Assembly: GCA_041398245.1 (NCBI GenBank)
Contig: JAWKVC010000003.1
Location: 62,001 to 126,000, forward strand
Origin: UBA7672 sp041398245
GTDB lineage: Bacteria > Pseudomonadota > Alphaproteobacteria > Caulobacterales > Hyphomonadaceae
Length of the DNA stretch: 64,000 nucleotides
Reading direction: 5' to 3'
Shown: positions 1 through 9,099 of the stretch, piece after piece
How positions within the stretch are numbered: the first letter of the stretch is position 1
How the letters are laid out: the number at the start of each line of letters is the position of its first letter
Translations under genes and position numbers: made by a program
Notes under the pieces: model-generated
What the model was told of the DNA's origin: nothing
The model's database searches: none
The model's input: only the letters and a program-made list of their open reading frames with translations

Positions 1-1083
1 GGCGCTCAATCGCGGCGCGGCGCGTGGCGGCTTCTACCACGACACAGGCGAAGGCGGCGTTTCGCGCTATCACAAGGCCGGCGGCGGCGACCTCGTCTGG
101 GAGTTTGGCTCAGGTTATTTCGGCTGTCGCGCAAGGGACGGCCGTTTCGATCCCGAGCGCTTCCGCGACCAGGCTGCGCTGGACCAGATCAGGATGGTCG
201 AGATCAAGATCAGCCAGGGCGCCAAGCCCGGTCACGGCGCCGTGCTGCCCGGCGCCAAGGTCACCAAGGAAATCGCCGAGGCGCGTGGCGTCAAGATCGG
301 CGTCACGTGCGAAAGCCCCGCCGCGCACACCGCCTTCTCCACGCCGCTCGAACTCTGCGACTTCATCGCGCGGCTTCGTGAGCTGTCCGGCGGCAAGCCT
401 GTCGGCTTCAAGCTGTGCATCGGCCAGCGCCATGAATTTCTCGGCATCGTGAAGGCGATGCTGCAGACGGGTATCAAGCCGGACTTCATTGTCATCGATG
501 GCGGCGAGGGCGGCACGGGCGCCGCGCCCGCCGAATTCCTCGATCATGTCGGAACGCCATTGCGCGAGGGCTCGTCTTCGCGCGCAACGCGCTGGTCGGC
601 GCAGGCCTCAAGGACGAGATCCGGCTCGCTTGCTCAGGCAAGCAAGTCACGGCCTTTGCCCTCGCCAGCTCGATGGCGCTGGGCGCTGACTGGGTGAACT
701 CCGCGCGCGGATTCATGTTCTCGCTGGGATGCATTCAGGCCATGCAATGCCACACCAACCGCTGTCCCACGGGCATCACGACCCACAACGCCTTCAGGCA
801 GCGCGGGCTTGTCGTTCCGGAAAAAGCGGATCGCGTCGCCAACTATCACGCGCATACGGTCAAGGCGCTGGCCGCGCTCGTCGGCGCGGCCGGCTGCGAA
901 CATCCCGGCGATCTCACGCCGCAACACCTGATGTACCGCCTCAACGAGCACAACTCGGTGACGGCGGACATTGCCTATTCGCTGCTGCCGGGCGGCGTCC
1001 TGCTATCTGATCCCGGCGCGACGCATCTGGCCGCAGATTGGGCGCGGTCGCGGGCGGATAGCTTCGCGCCCGCGACCGCGTAA
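1..1083 (+). pseudogene. FMN-binding glutamate synthase family protein, 5' partial, one frameshift
   Basis: This is the C-terminal half of a GltB-like, FMN-binding glutamate synthase domain protein, a cytoplasmic flavoenzyme family whose stand-alone members have largely untested substrates. The gene enters from the left edge and reads in frame 2. The glycine-rich flavin-barrel stretch IDGGEGGTGAAPAEFLDH is at about 495-545. Near base 566 one C appears to be missing: GAGGGCTCGTC would read GLVFARNAL if it were GAGGGCCTCGTC. The rest reads in frame 1 to a TAA. The second part carries the iron-sulfur cysteine cluster in the segment CIQAMQCHTNRCP. Both halves match the family end to end, so I infer a sequencing error or a very recent mutation rather than decay. 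Confidence 0.85.
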
Positions 1084-1089
1084 CCCGTT

Positions 1090-1973
1090 TCAGCGCGCCA
1101 GCGTGTAGACCATGCAGATGCTGGCCTGGATCGTCTGCGGGCTCGCATCGCTCGGCAGGTCGAGCGCGGCGAGATCCTTCTCCGTCACCGTGATGGTCTG
1201 CGATCCGACCTGACCGCTCGCGACGGGCGGCGGAGGCGCGGGCGGCGGGGAGGCGGCGGTGGCGCATAGGCGGGATAACGGCCGCTGTAGCTGCCGCCAT
1301 CGACCGTGCGCGCAACCTGGCCGGACGACCAGTTGCCCATGCACGAGTCATTGCCTTCCTGCACGACCAGAAGGTCGCCAAGTCGTCCGCCGGCAGCCGT
1401 GGCTGCAAGCTGGGCGCGGGCGCGGGCGTCCTTCGCCGCTTCGTCGAGGGCGCGGCGCTGAAGGTCCGGCGTCTGTTCGAGATAGATGTTGATCGGGTTC
1501 ACGTCCTGCGGGCCAAGCGCCAGGGCGGCGGCGCGGGCGCGCCCGGCCAGCGACGGATCGGTGAGCACAACGACCATGCTCACGCGCGCTTCATAACCAT
1601 CGACCTGATCGGGCCGATAGTTGGTCTGCATGTTGCCGTCCTTGTCGCGATACTGCTTGTAGTACGCGCTGACATTGACACTGGTGGTGATGCGGGACGC
1701 ATCGCCGGCAACCTTCTTGAGCGCGTCATAGGCGATCTTGGATCGCGCCACGGCCTTTTTCATCGCTTCATCGGACTTCCCGGCGGTTTCAACGAAGGCG
1801 AGGTCGAAGCGGGCGCGGTTGGGCGCCACTTCAACGAGCGACCGGCCCAGACCTTCCACCACCGGCTTGTCCCACCAGTAGGGACGAACGAACGTATCGG
1901 CATCCTGCGCAAGGGCGACGGGCGCCGCCATGGCCGCCGCCGTAGCGGCCAGAATCACTTTACCGAACTGCAT
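1090..1973 (-). pseudogene. SIMPL (DUF541) domain periplasmic protein, frameshifted near the C-terminus
   Basis: The product is an exported SIMPL/DUF541-family protein of unknown biochemical role; relatives are linked to oxidative stress tolerance or outer-membrane function. It starts MQFGKVILAATAAAMAAPVALA, a clear Sec signal peptide ending in ALA, followed by the family core (YEARVSMVVVLTDPSLAGRARAAALAL and an NPI-containing strand). At about 1215-1260 the frame changes inside a run of proline/glycine codons made of C/G homopolymers. The downstream frame resumes with PPPVASGQVGSQTITVTEK and ends TIQASICMVYTLAR. The tail is conserved-looking (final beta strand), so the break probably reflects a homopolymer indel. 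It is convergent with the glutamate-synthase-like gene, only 6 bases away. Confidence 0.75.
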
Positions 1974-2093
1974 ACAAAGACCCCTGTCATGAGCGTGTCG
2001 CTTCACGTCGCCCCCGCGTGAATCCGTGGCGGCATGGGACACGATCATCCGCCGAAGGCAACCGCATTTCGGCTTTCCATCCCTGCCTAACCC

Positions 2094-2972
2094 ATGTTCA
2101 TCTGGCGCATGCAAGCGCGGCTGAAAAAAGTCTGGGATTGGGCGAGGGTGAGGCCGTGGAAATCGGCCGGCATCATCGTCGGCGCCGTCATCGCGATCTT
2201 TGCGCTTCTGGTGGTCACGGCCGAGCCGAGGCTGGATCGCGACTGGGTCGACAACCTCGCCATCATGCCGAAGGTCGAGACGACCGAGACAGGTTTCGCG
2301 CTCGATCGCGCCACCGACTGGTCGTACACAAAGGACGGCCCGGCGACGCAGACGACGATACCCTTCAGTGCTGACTTCGCGGATGTCCGTAATGTCTGGT
2401 TCGTCGTGGAGCCACAGCCGGGCGGCGATTATGCCGCGCACACGCTGGTGCTGTTCGAGTTTGCGGGCGATCGCATCATTGGTCTCACGGTCGAAGCGCG
2501 CCTGGAAAAGGGCGAGACGTATGACGCCATTGCTGGCGTCTTCAACCGGTTCGAGCTTGCCTATGTCTGGTCGACGGCGCGCGACCTGCTCACGCGGCGC
2601 GTGACGTTTCTGGACAAGCAGGTCTATGTCTATCCCCTTGTGCTGTCCGACCAGCAGAAGCGCGATTTCCTGCGCGCGCTGCTGGCGCAGACCGTCGACG
2701 TGAGCACGCATCCGCGCTTCTACAATACGTTCACATCGAACTGCACGAACGAGCTGGCCAAGGTCGCCAAGCTCGACTGGCATTATTCGTGGGTGCTCAC
2801 GGGTTATTCGCCGCAGCGACTCTACGAGCTGAAAATGATCCCCGGCGAAACGTTCGAGGCGGCGAAGGACGAGGCGTTGCTGACGCAGCCTATCGCCAGC
2901 TGGAACGATCTGCCGTCGGCGGATTTCGACAGGGCGCTGCTGGCGGAGCTGCGCGAGCGCTATGGCGAGTAA
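2094..2972 (+). CDS. DUF4105 (Lnb N-terminal domain) membrane-anchored protein
   Basis: The 292-residue protein has a basic N-terminus and one membrane segment at about residues 24-43 (AGIIVGAVIAIFALLVVTAE), placing the rest in the periplasm. The body matches the DUF4105 family, the same fold as the N-terminal periplasmic domain of the Lnb lipoprotein N-acyltransferase. It includes the characteristic FYNTFTSNCTNELAK segment, whose Cys-Thr-Asn region is the likely active-site or core motif. Family members are papain-like folds; no substrate is proven for this short version. The ATG was chosen because the membrane anchor follows immediately. It is divergent from the SIMPL gene with about 120 bases between them. 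Function is assigned at family level only. Confidence 0.8.
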   Translation: MFIWRMQARLKKVWDWARVRPWKSAGIIVGAVIAIFALLVVTAEPRLDRDWVDNLAIMPKVETTETGFALDRATDWSYTKDGPATQTTIPFSADFADVRNVWFVVEPQPGGDYAAHTLVLFEFAGDRIIGLTVEARLEKGETYDAIAGVFNRFELAYVWSTARDLLTRRVTFLDKQVYVYPLVLSDQQKRDFLRALLAQTVDVSTHPRFYNTFTSNCTNELAKVAKLDWHYSWVLTGYSPQRLYELKMIPGETFEAAKDEALLTQPIASWNDLPSADFDRALLAELRERYGE

Positions 2973-3053
2973 GGCGCAGATGAGCCCTTGGCCGGGGCGC
3001 GATGCATGCCCACTTTGGCATGGCGCGCCGCTTCTGGCGCCGCGGGACGCCTG

Positions 3054-3836
3054 ATGCCGACAGCGACAAGCACGCTTGCGCCGGAAACACTGGAACAGCG
3101 CATCGAGGCGCTGGCGCCGGGGGTCGAGCTGCTGTTGCCGGAAGGCGAGGGTCCGCACCCCGTCGCGATCCAGCTGCATGGCTGTGGCGGCAAGAAGAAG
3201 CTGCAGGCGCGCTGGGCCGCCGTGGCGCGGGCGGCTGGCTGGGCCGTCGTCGTGGTCGACAGCTATGCCCATCGCGGCATCTCGCAACTCGAAGCCTATG
3301 CGACAGTCTGCACTGGCCTGCAGCTGTGGGGACGCGAACGTGCGGGCGATCTCTACGCCATGCTGGAATGGACGCGTGGGCAGCCATGGGCCGACAGCAA
3401 TCGCATCGTCATCGCCGGCTGGAGCCATGGTGCCTGGACGACGCTGGATGCGATGGCGATGACGCCCGGCCGCGCGATGTCGGTTGCCGCACGGCTTGAG
3501 CAGATTCCCGATGACCCCTTCGCGGGCGTTGTCGGCGCTTTCCTTCTCTATCCGTGGCAGGGCGTTGGCGCGATGGCGCCGCGCATGGGGCTGCGCGTCG
3601 ATGTGCCGGTGAAGGCGATCGTCGGCACGAAGGACAGCGTTGTCGGCGGCAAGGGCGTGATCCGGACGCTGAGCAAGATGAAGACTCCGTCACGTCCGAT
3701 CGCCGTGGAAGTCTTCGAAGGCGCAACGCACGCCTTTGACGAGCTGGAAGCGCAGGACTGGCGCAACCGTTACGATCCCGTTCTGACGGAGCGCGCGCAT
3801 GGTCTTTATGCGGATTTCCTGAAATCGCTCGCCTAG
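3054..3836 (+). CDS. dienelactone-hydrolase-type alpha/beta hydrolase
   Basis: This is a cytoplasmic alpha/beta hydrolase of about 260 residues. The oxyanion strand reads PVAIQLHGCGGKK, the nucleophile elbow is AGWSHGAW (GxSxG), the acid lies in VGTKDSVVGG, and the catalytic histidine is in EGATHAFDE, so the triad is complete. The spacing is that of the dienelactone hydrolase family, which acts on small esters and lactones. A longer reading from a TTG at 2988 exists, but the added 22 residues look like non-conserved leader, so I prefer the ATG. No signal peptide is present from this start. It lies just downstream of the DUF4105 gene on the same strand and may be co-transcribed. The real substrate is unknown. 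Confidence 0.8.
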   Translation: MPTATSTLAPETLEQRIEALAPGVELLLPEGEGPHPVAIQLHGCGGKKKLQARWAAVARAAGWAVVVVDSYAHRGISQLEAYATVCTGLQLWGRERAGDLYAMLEWTRGQPWADSNRIVIAGWSHGAWTTLDAMAMTPGRAMSVAARLEQIPDDPFAGVVGAFLLYPWQGVGAMAPRMGLRVDVPVKAIVGTKDSVVGGKGVIRTLSKMKTPSRPIAVEVFEGATHAFDELEAQDWRNRYDPVLTERAHGLYADFLKSLA

Positions 3837-4003
3837 AGTTCCGCCAAATTCATCCGTGTCCGGAACCGCTAACCAACTTCGGCGTTACGAAACCGCGCGA
3901 GCCGTCTTGCCACCAGCGCAAGCACCGGACCGAGGTTTGCGCATTACATTGCGTTTAGTGACGACACGTCCTGGTGGCCGATACAAATGAAGGAATTCCA
4001 ATA

Positions 4004-4345
4004 ATGTCCTGGTTGAAGAAACACGCGACGACCGCTCGGGCTGCCGCGGTCGTTGTTTTCGGGGGTGTCGCGCTTTCGGCGTGCGCCACCAATGGCTATG
4101 TCGACGAGCAGATTGCGGCGGTGAACAGCCGCATCGATCAGGTGGATGCACGCGCCCAGGCTGCGGCCCAACGCGCCGAAGCCGCCAACACCGCTGCCCA
4201 GGCTGCGGCCACTGACGCCCGCACAGCAGCCACGACCGCGCAGGGCGCCGCCACCGAAGCCCGTTCGGCCACGCAGCGGCTTGACCAGATCGAAGGGCGC
4301 GTGAACGCTCTCGAAAGCATGCCGGCTCGCACGCCACGGGGCTGA
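4004..4345 (+). CDS. alanine-zipper outer-membrane lipoprotein (Lpp/OprI-like)
   Basis: This is a small lipoprotein of 113 residues. The N-terminus is MSWLKKHATTARAAAVVVF and the lipobox is ALSAC, so lipidation is expected at about residue 29. The mature part is a heptad-like coiled coil very rich in alanine (RAEAANTAAQAAATDARTAA), as in the alanine-zipper lipoproteins related to Lpp/OprI. Unlike Lpp it ends in TPRG and has no C-terminal lysine, so classical attachment to peptidoglycan is not supported. The start is fixed by AAGGA placed about 8 bases upstream of the ATG; an in-frame ATG 30 bases earlier lacks this and would disrupt the signal. It sits 94 bases before an L,D-transpeptidase, suggesting a shared envelope role. 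Confidence 0.85.
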   Translation: MSWLKKHATTARAAAVVVFGGVALSACATNGYVDEQIAAVNSRIDQVDARAQAAAQRAEAANTAAQAAATDARTAATTAQGAATEARSATQRLDQIEGRVNALESMPARTPRG

Positions 4346-4439
4346 CGCTCGGGCGGTTCGAGGCCATAATCTGGACACGGGGCCGGGTTCTTCTGTGGAA
4401 GCGCCCGGCCCTCCAGACAGGCCCTCAAGACAGGGGACG

Positions 4440-5171
4440 ATGACCATTCCTGCCAGACTGAAAACCGCACTCACAGGCGCCGCCCTTTCAATGGGAATCG
4501 GCTGCGTTGGTGTCTTTGCGCCGGCCGCGCTGGCCGACAAGCCCGGCGCCGCCGCGAGCACGCAGACAGTATCGGGCGATGTGAGTGAGTTGGCGGGGTG
4601 GGTCATCGCGACCAAGGACAATCGCGGCTATCCCTTTGCGATCATCGACAAGCAGGCTGCCGAAATTCTGATCTTCGATGCAGACGGAAAGCTGAAGGGT
4701 CGTACGCCCGCTCTTCTGGGATCTGCGGTTGGCGATCATTCCGCGCCGGGTGTCGGCGATCGCGAGCTGAAGGATATTCCGGCGGAAGACCGCACCACGC
4801 CGGCCGGACGGTTCATTGCTGGCTATGGTCCGGCGACGGGCGGTCAGCGCGTTCTGTGGGTCGACTACGAGACCGCGATTTCGATTCATCCCGTGGCGAC
4901 CGGAAATCGCGCCGAGAAGCGGGAAGAGCGTCTGGCCTCGAAGACCGCTGAAGACAATCGCATCACGCACGGCTGCATCAACGTGGCGAAGGCGTTCTAC
5001 GACAAGACCGTGCAGCCGACCTTTACGAAGGGCGGCGTCTTCTATGTGCTGCCCGACACGGTCGAGGTGCATGAGGCCTTCCCGGGATATGCCCGGCCGA
5101 ACCTCGCCTTTTCGCTGGTCGAGGCCTACCGGATTGCGACCCACAATCCGGCCAAGGGCGGAGGCCGCTAA
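4440..5171 (+). CDS. L,D-transpeptidase (YkuD domain), periplasmic
   Basis: This YkuD-family transpeptidase makes or anchors peptidoglycan cross-links through a catalytic cysteine. The protein has 243 residues with a signal peptide (MTIPARLKTALTGAALSMGI to about residue 32, ending in AALA). The catalytic motif is ITHGCINV with Cys179, and an upstream histidine lies in the strand AISIHPVATG, matching the family signature. GGGGAC precedes the ATG at a suitable distance and decides the start. It follows the alanine-zipper lipoprotein in the same direction. In alphaproteobacteria such enzymes are known to tether outer-membrane proteins to peptidoglycan, but the acceptor here is not evident. It is convergent with the oxygenase gene, 8 bases apart. 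Confidence 0.9.
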   Translation: MTIPARLKTALTGAALSMGIGCVGVFAPAALADKPGAAASTQTVSGDVSELAGWVIATKDNRGYPFAIIDKQAAEILIFDADGKLKGRTPALLGSAVGDHSAPGVGDRELKDIPAEDRTTPAGRFIAGYGPATGGQRVLWVDYETAISIHPVATGNRAEKREERLASKTAEDNRITHGCINVAKAFYDKTVQPTFTKGGVFYVLPDTVEVHEAFPGYARPNLAFSLVEAYRIATHNPAKGGGR

Positions 5172-5179
5172 CGGCCCCG

Positions 5180-6517
5180 CTATTCCGCAGCCTGACGGAC
5201 CATGGCGGGCTTGTATTGCGAAGCGTCCGTCGTGTGGGCCGGGTGACCATAGCTTTCGAGCAGGCGCTCGATCTTCTTCACCAGCATGCGGTCGGCCACC
5301 TTGTTGACGCCCGGAATGGCGCAGGCGGCGGAGTAGACCAGCTTGCGTGCGCCGATGAAGAGGCCGCAGCTGATGAAGGTCGCCCAGTCGAGCGCGCCGA
5401 TCTTCACGCCCATCGCCTCGGCCTTCTTCGCATCCTTGCCGAGGAAGGAGAGCAGGAAGAAGATTTTCGAGAAGCGCCGCTCGATGCGATCGAAGATGCG
5501 GCTGCCGAGTTTCTGATCCGATGGCAGATAGGCCGCCAGCGTGGCGCGGACGAGCTCGCCGCAGGTGGCGTCGTCATAGCCTTTGCGGAGCGTCTGGTCG
5601 TAGCGGACCATGACGTCGACCATGTCCTTCGGATTGTCCGGCACAAGCTCTTCGGGAAGACCGAGAAGGAAGCAGCGATAGCGCGACAGCTCCACGCGGG
5701 CGCGTTCGGCTGGCGTATAGTGGAAGCGGCCTTTGGCGGTGATCTTGAAGGCGAGCAGGAAGACGCCGATCAGGCCGGCCGGCATCTGGTCAACCTGCGG
5801 GATCGGAATGCCGAACGTGTTCACGTTCCACGTGTTCGAGCGCTTGAGCGCATTGAAGCGGACCATCGAATGCATCAGGCGCACCATGGCGGCCGAGCGG
5901 AAACCGGGGCCGAAGCGTTCGAGTGCGCCGGGCAGGGTGGTGGTCATGAAGAAGCTGGCCGTGTCCTTCACGCGGCGGGCGGCCGTGTCGTGGGACAGCG
6001 TGCCGGTGAGCGCCATCGGAAGCGCGGAGTACTTGTTCATGAAGGTGGCGATGAAGGCGCCGCGAATGACGAAGGGCGAATAATTCGCGGCGTCCTCACG
6101 GGACTGGCGGGCGCCTTCCTCGACGAGCTTCATGTCGACCCAGTCGGGCGTCGCTTCCATTGCGCGGATGAAGGCGACGAGTTCGGGCGGAGCGTCGGGC
6201 ACGGACTCAACGCCATGATCGCACGCCTGCTTCAGCATGCCGATGAGACCGCGGAAGCCATATTTCGGCATCAGCGCCGCATAGGCGTCGGCCACCGTGT
6301 CGCCGAGCATGGTGTAGGCGCGCATGCGCTCCACCTTTTCGGTGTCCGCGAGAACCTGCGGCCGGAGATGGTCCAGGCTGCCCTTGGGCTGGCCTTCGAT
6401 CACCGGCTCGTCGGCAAAACGCTCCGGCTTGATCGCGAAGTCGACATCGCCATAGAGCGCGGGAAGATCGGTCTTCTGCGAGGCGACTTTCGCCCTGAGC
6501 TGGTCCAGCGTGAGCAT
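5180..6517 (-). CDS. oxygenase MpaB family (DUF2236/Lcp-type) protein
   Basis: The 445-residue protein belongs to the MpaB/latex-clearing-protein oxygenase family, heme-b enzymes that oxidatively cleave isoprenoid or other hydrophobic chains. Family hallmarks are visible: a helical N-terminal region with PDWVDMKLVEEGA, the segments GTLSHDTAARRVKDT and MVRLMHSMVRF carrying candidate heme-ligand histidines and arginine, and WNVNTFGIPIPQVDQ. There is no signal peptide, so it is probably cytoplasmic or peripherally membrane bound through the hydrophobic stretch AGLIGVFLLAFKI. The ATG is preceded by GGGAG. Roles in bacteria other than rubber degraders are unknown, so the oxygenase function is inferred from the family. 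Confidence 0.82.
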   Translation of the reverse strand: MLTLDQLRAKVASQKTDLPALYGDVDFAIKPERFADEPVIEGQPKGSLDHLRPQVLADTEKVERMRAYTMLGDTVADAYAALMPKYGFRGLIGMLKQACDHGVESVPDAPPELVAFIRAMEATPDWVDMKLVEEGARQSREDAANYSPFVIRGAFIATFMNKYSALPMALTGTLSHDTAARRVKDTASFFMTTTLPGALERFGPGFRSAAMVRLMHSMVRFNALKRSNTWNVNTFGIPIPQVDQMPAGLIGVFLLAFKITAKGRFHYTPAERARVELSRYRCFLLGLPEELVPDNPKDMVDVMVRYDQTLRKGYDDATCGELVRATLAAYLPSDQKLGSRIFDRIERRFSKIFFLLSFLGKDAKKAEAMGVKIGALDWATFISCGLFIGARKLVYSAACAIPGVNKVADRMLVKKIERLLESYGHPAHTTDASQYKPAMVRQAAE

Positions 6518-6609
6518 CTCGGACTCCCTCCCGTCGGATGACGCACGCGGCAGGGTGAAGTAATCCGCAGTTTCCGCAAGTGTGTCGTCGCGGAACCCGC
6601 AGTCAATTC

Positions 6610-7020
6610 TCAGGGCGTCCAGACATATTCGAGTTTCAGGCCGTCCGGATCGGCGAAGAAGACGGCATAGTAGCCGCGCCCGCCATTGTATTGCGGATAG
6701 TCGGCGGGCGGATCGAGGATGGGTGCGCCGAACGCAACGAGTTTCCGGTGCAGGACGTCGACATCCGCGCGCGTGGGCGAGCGCCAGGCGAGATGATGCA
6801 GGCCGGAGGAATAGCGATCGTGATCGCGGCCGGCATTGGCGCCGGTCGTGGGACGGATGCCGATCGAGGATCCGTCCTCCGGCAGATCCCATTCGCCGCC
6901 GCCATCGGGATAAGGTTTGCCCTTCTGATAACCCATGTGGGTGAGGATCAGATCATAGAGCGGCTCGGCCGCCGCGATGTTGCGGATGGAGAGATCGACG
7001 TGGTGGACGCGCGCGTGCAT
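6610..7020 (-). CDS. VOC (glyoxalase/bleomycin resistance fold) protein
   Basis: This is a single-module vicinal-oxygen-chelate protein of 136 residues. The first beta-alpha-beta-beta-beta unit opens MHARVHHVDLSIRNI with a metal-ligand-type histidine. The second unit has GLHHLAWRSPTRADVD (histidine) and ends YAVFFADPDGLKLEYVW, the usual glutamate-bearing last strand. Metal-dependent dioxygenase, isomerase or sequestering roles all occur in the family, so the substrate cannot be named. AGGGAG upstream of the ATG fixes the start and argues against a longer form. It is upstream of, and on the same strand as, the MpaB gene, with 92 bases between them, so the two may be co-transcribed. Confidence 0.85.
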   Translation of the reverse strand: MHARVHHVDLSIRNIAAAEPLYDLILTHMGYQKGKPYPDGGGEWDLPEDGSSIGIRPTTGANAGRDHDRYSSGLHHLAWRSPTRADVDVLHRKLVAFGAPILDPPADYPQYNGGRGYYAVFFADPDGLKLEYVWTP

Positions 7021-7186
7021 CAGATATCGATCTCCCTGCAAGTCATATCGTTGTCTCTGTCGGAGGGAGAGTTGCGGCGTGGTGCGTCGGACGTCCAGTG
7101 AGGAATTCTCGGACGCAGCATTCCACATAAGCGCCCGCGATCTCGCAGGTGAGGGCGAGGCAGGCGGATGGCGATGTGGAGTGACG

Positions 7187-8152
7187 TCAGCTTGAGTCCG
7201 GTTCGGTGTAGCTGACCGCGAACCATTCCATGCCGGTGGTCAGCTCGGTGTGGAGCGGGATGACGGTGCCATAGATGTGGGGCGAGGTTCTGAGCAGGCC
7301 GGGTGTTGCGGGGGCGGCGGCGGCGGCCAGACGAAGCGCGATCTCGCGATGGCGCGCGAAGGCGAGCGCCGCGCGGCGGATGAGATCATCCGGATCGGTG
7401 ATGAGCTGCGAGAGAAGTGCGAGGCGATCCATGAAGGGCTGGGTGGAGATGAGCTCGCTGGCGTCAGGGTGTGGTTGTTGTTGGCGTGGCGCGTTCGGTT
7501 GACCATCGATCTTGAGGCGGCGTGTCGACGCCTGCTCGCGCAGAAGCTGGAGATCGATGTCGGAGCAGGTGATCTCGGGTTGGGCCGCGAGCCAGGCCTG
7601 GAACTGTTCGACGCTGAGATCGGGCAGCTTGCGGGAGATGTAGGCGCGCTGTGTCGTGGGCGGGCGATGCGTGTGGGCGTTGCGCTTCGGCCGGTCGCCG
7701 ATGCGCAGCAGCGTGTCGGGCGAGAGGGTGAGACGTACGACGAGGCGGGGGCGTGTGGCGGCTTGCGGCGCGGCGTGCGTTTCGTGCGGCGCCGCGGCGC
7801 CCCAGTAGATGCCGTAGAGGCGGAAGGACAGCGTGGCCCGGCTGGCGTTGGATCGCAGCGGCGGCGTGGGCACGCGCGGCGCATCGGCCTGCGCACGCGA
7901 CGGCGGACGCCAGCGCGAGGGCCGGTCGAGGGGCAGGGTTGTGGCCGCGAGCAGGACGAGGCGGCGCAGGACATGCTCGATCAGGGTGAGCCAGAGGCGG
8001 ATCGGCTGGAGCTGCTTGCGTGTGCGGTATTCGAGGCTGCCGGCGTGGTTGTGCAGCACCTCGGCCAGCCAGTTGCGCAGGCGCGCCCACAGCGGGGCGT
8101 GGCGCGTCAGCATGGGGTTGGTCGGAGCTGCTGTGGCGAGAGCCGGTTGCAT
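7187..8152 (-). CDS. hypothetical protein, basic and proline/alanine-rich
   Basis: I do not recognise this 321-residue protein. It is arginine- and proline-rich, with a predicted helix around residues 50-80 (LQPIRLWLTLIEHVLRRLVL) that could be amphipathic or a membrane contact, and a more ordered second half (ISRKLPDLSVEQFQAWLAAQ; FMDRLALLSQLITDPDDLI). There are no signal peptide, cysteine motif or catalytic signature. The reading on this strand uses natural alphaproteobacterial codons and has a sensible ATG, whereas the long opposite-strand frame is arginine/glycine-rich and looks like a shadow. It lies between the VOC protein and the nuclease-like gene, all on the same strand but with sizeable gaps. 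Confidence 0.55.
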   Translation of the reverse strand: MQPALATAAPTNPMLTRHAPLWARLRNWLAEVLHNHAGSLEYRTRKQLQPIRLWLTLIEHVLRRLVLLAATTLPLDRPSRWRPPSRAQADAPRVPTPPLRSNASRATLSFRLYGIYWGAAAPHETHAAPQAATRPRLVVRLTLSPDTLLRIGDRPKRNAHTHRPPTTQRAYISRKLPDLSVEQFQAWLAAQPEITCSDIDLQLLREQASTRRLKIDGQPNAPRQQQPHPDASELISTQPFMDRLALLSQLITDPDDLIRRAALAFARHREIALRLAAAAAPATPGLLRTSPHIYGTVIPLHTELTTGMEWFAVSYTEPDSS

Positions 8153-8347
8153 GGGCGCGATGTTACGCGCGCAGCGGGGCCGGCTGGTTTGTGTGGCTCA
8201 GGTTCGACAAAACGCGCGGCGAAGGCTTTGAAAGCGTGCGGGATGTTTTTTGGTTGTCGTACGGATCGGGCACGGAGAGCACCACACAACGGCGGCTGCC
8301 CCTCCGTCTCGCTGACTGCGTCAGCGATTCTCAAAGTGGGGCGCGGC

Positions 8348-8980
8348 TCAATGGAAGTTCGCTATTACCTTCGACGCGAAATCGTCGCGCTCATGATGCT
8401 CGGCAAGATTCTTGAGCTCGCGACCTGTGTCATCCCATTGCTGAACGTCAGCCTTTTGTTGCGCATACTTTCTGAAACGCCTCCAAATGAAATTGAGCAT
8501 CTCATGCCAGAGGACCTGTATGACCCCCGGGTATTGTTCCGCCGTGGATTCATCGCGTACGCGTCCGACTGCAACTAACCTGATGCGCAGATCGCCCTGC
8601 TCGTAGAGTCCCGCTTGGTACAATGCCGTTGCTGCCCGACGAATTTTTTTCCGCGGCAAGCATCCGATCGCGGCGATCACTCTATCAATGTTTTGTCGTT
8701 CTTCTTTGGTCCATGGCCCGTTGAGCTTCACACGCCCGGCCTTAACTTCTGCAATGACGATATCAACTACGCTGTTACTGAGGCGCAAACCTGCCGTATC
8801 GTCTTCCATGATGTCGGTTGGATCATCAACGAAGCGTTCTGCTCTATTGGGGAAACGAATAGCTAGGATATCGGCGTCAGTCCGTTGGCCGCCATTCTCG
8901 CCCGGATGAATGACGAAATTCTCCAACATGAAAAATCCATTCAACCTGAAATACCAGTAGGCAACCTTTTCAGGTGACAT
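8348..8980 (-). CDS. predicted PD-(D/E)XK-like nuclease, lower-GC accessory gene
   Basis: This 210-residue protein has no name I can give. Its N-terminal third contains RTDADILAIRFPNR (Asp37) followed about 40 residues later by DIVIAEVKAGR (Glu78-x-Lys80), the acid and ExK spacing of the PD-(D/E)XK nuclease fold. The rest is helical and tryptophan-rich (VLWHEMLNFIWRRFRKYA). A GGAGG lies 9 bases before the ATG used; a TTG two codons earlier is possible. Base composition is visibly less GC-rich than the flanking genes, with A/T-ending codons common, suggesting acquisition. No methyltransferase or other obvious restriction or defence partner is adjacent. Nuclease activity is an inference from motif spacing. 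Confidence 0.65.
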   Translation of the reverse strand: MSPEKVAYWYFRLNGFFMLENFVIHPGENGGQRTDADILAIRFPNRAERFVDDPTDIMEDDTAGLRLSNSVVDIVIAEVKAGRVKLNGPWTKEERQNIDRVIAAIGCLPRKKIRRAATALYQAGLYEQGDLRIRLVAVGRVRDESTAEQYPGVIQVLWHEMLNFIWRRFRKYAQQKADVQQWDDTGRELKNLAEHHERDDFASKVIANFH

Positions 8981-9099
8981 CGACAAAAACCTCCAAGTGA
9001 GAACGATGCTCAGAGCCCCAAGCTGTCGATGTTGAGCTCAGACAGAAACCATCTCCAACGTCCATCCATGCCTCGGAGGACGAAGCAAAACGTTCCTGA

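Noticed and set aside
1185..3428. Very long minus-strand open frame spanning several genes
   Set aside because: Only its end (the SIMPL protein) is real; the rest is arginine/histidine-rich shadow of the DUF4105 and hydrolase genes on the other strand.
7250..8578. 442-codon plus-strand open frame
   Set aside because: Glycine/arginine-rich composition with no motif, antisense to two more natural minus-strand genes.
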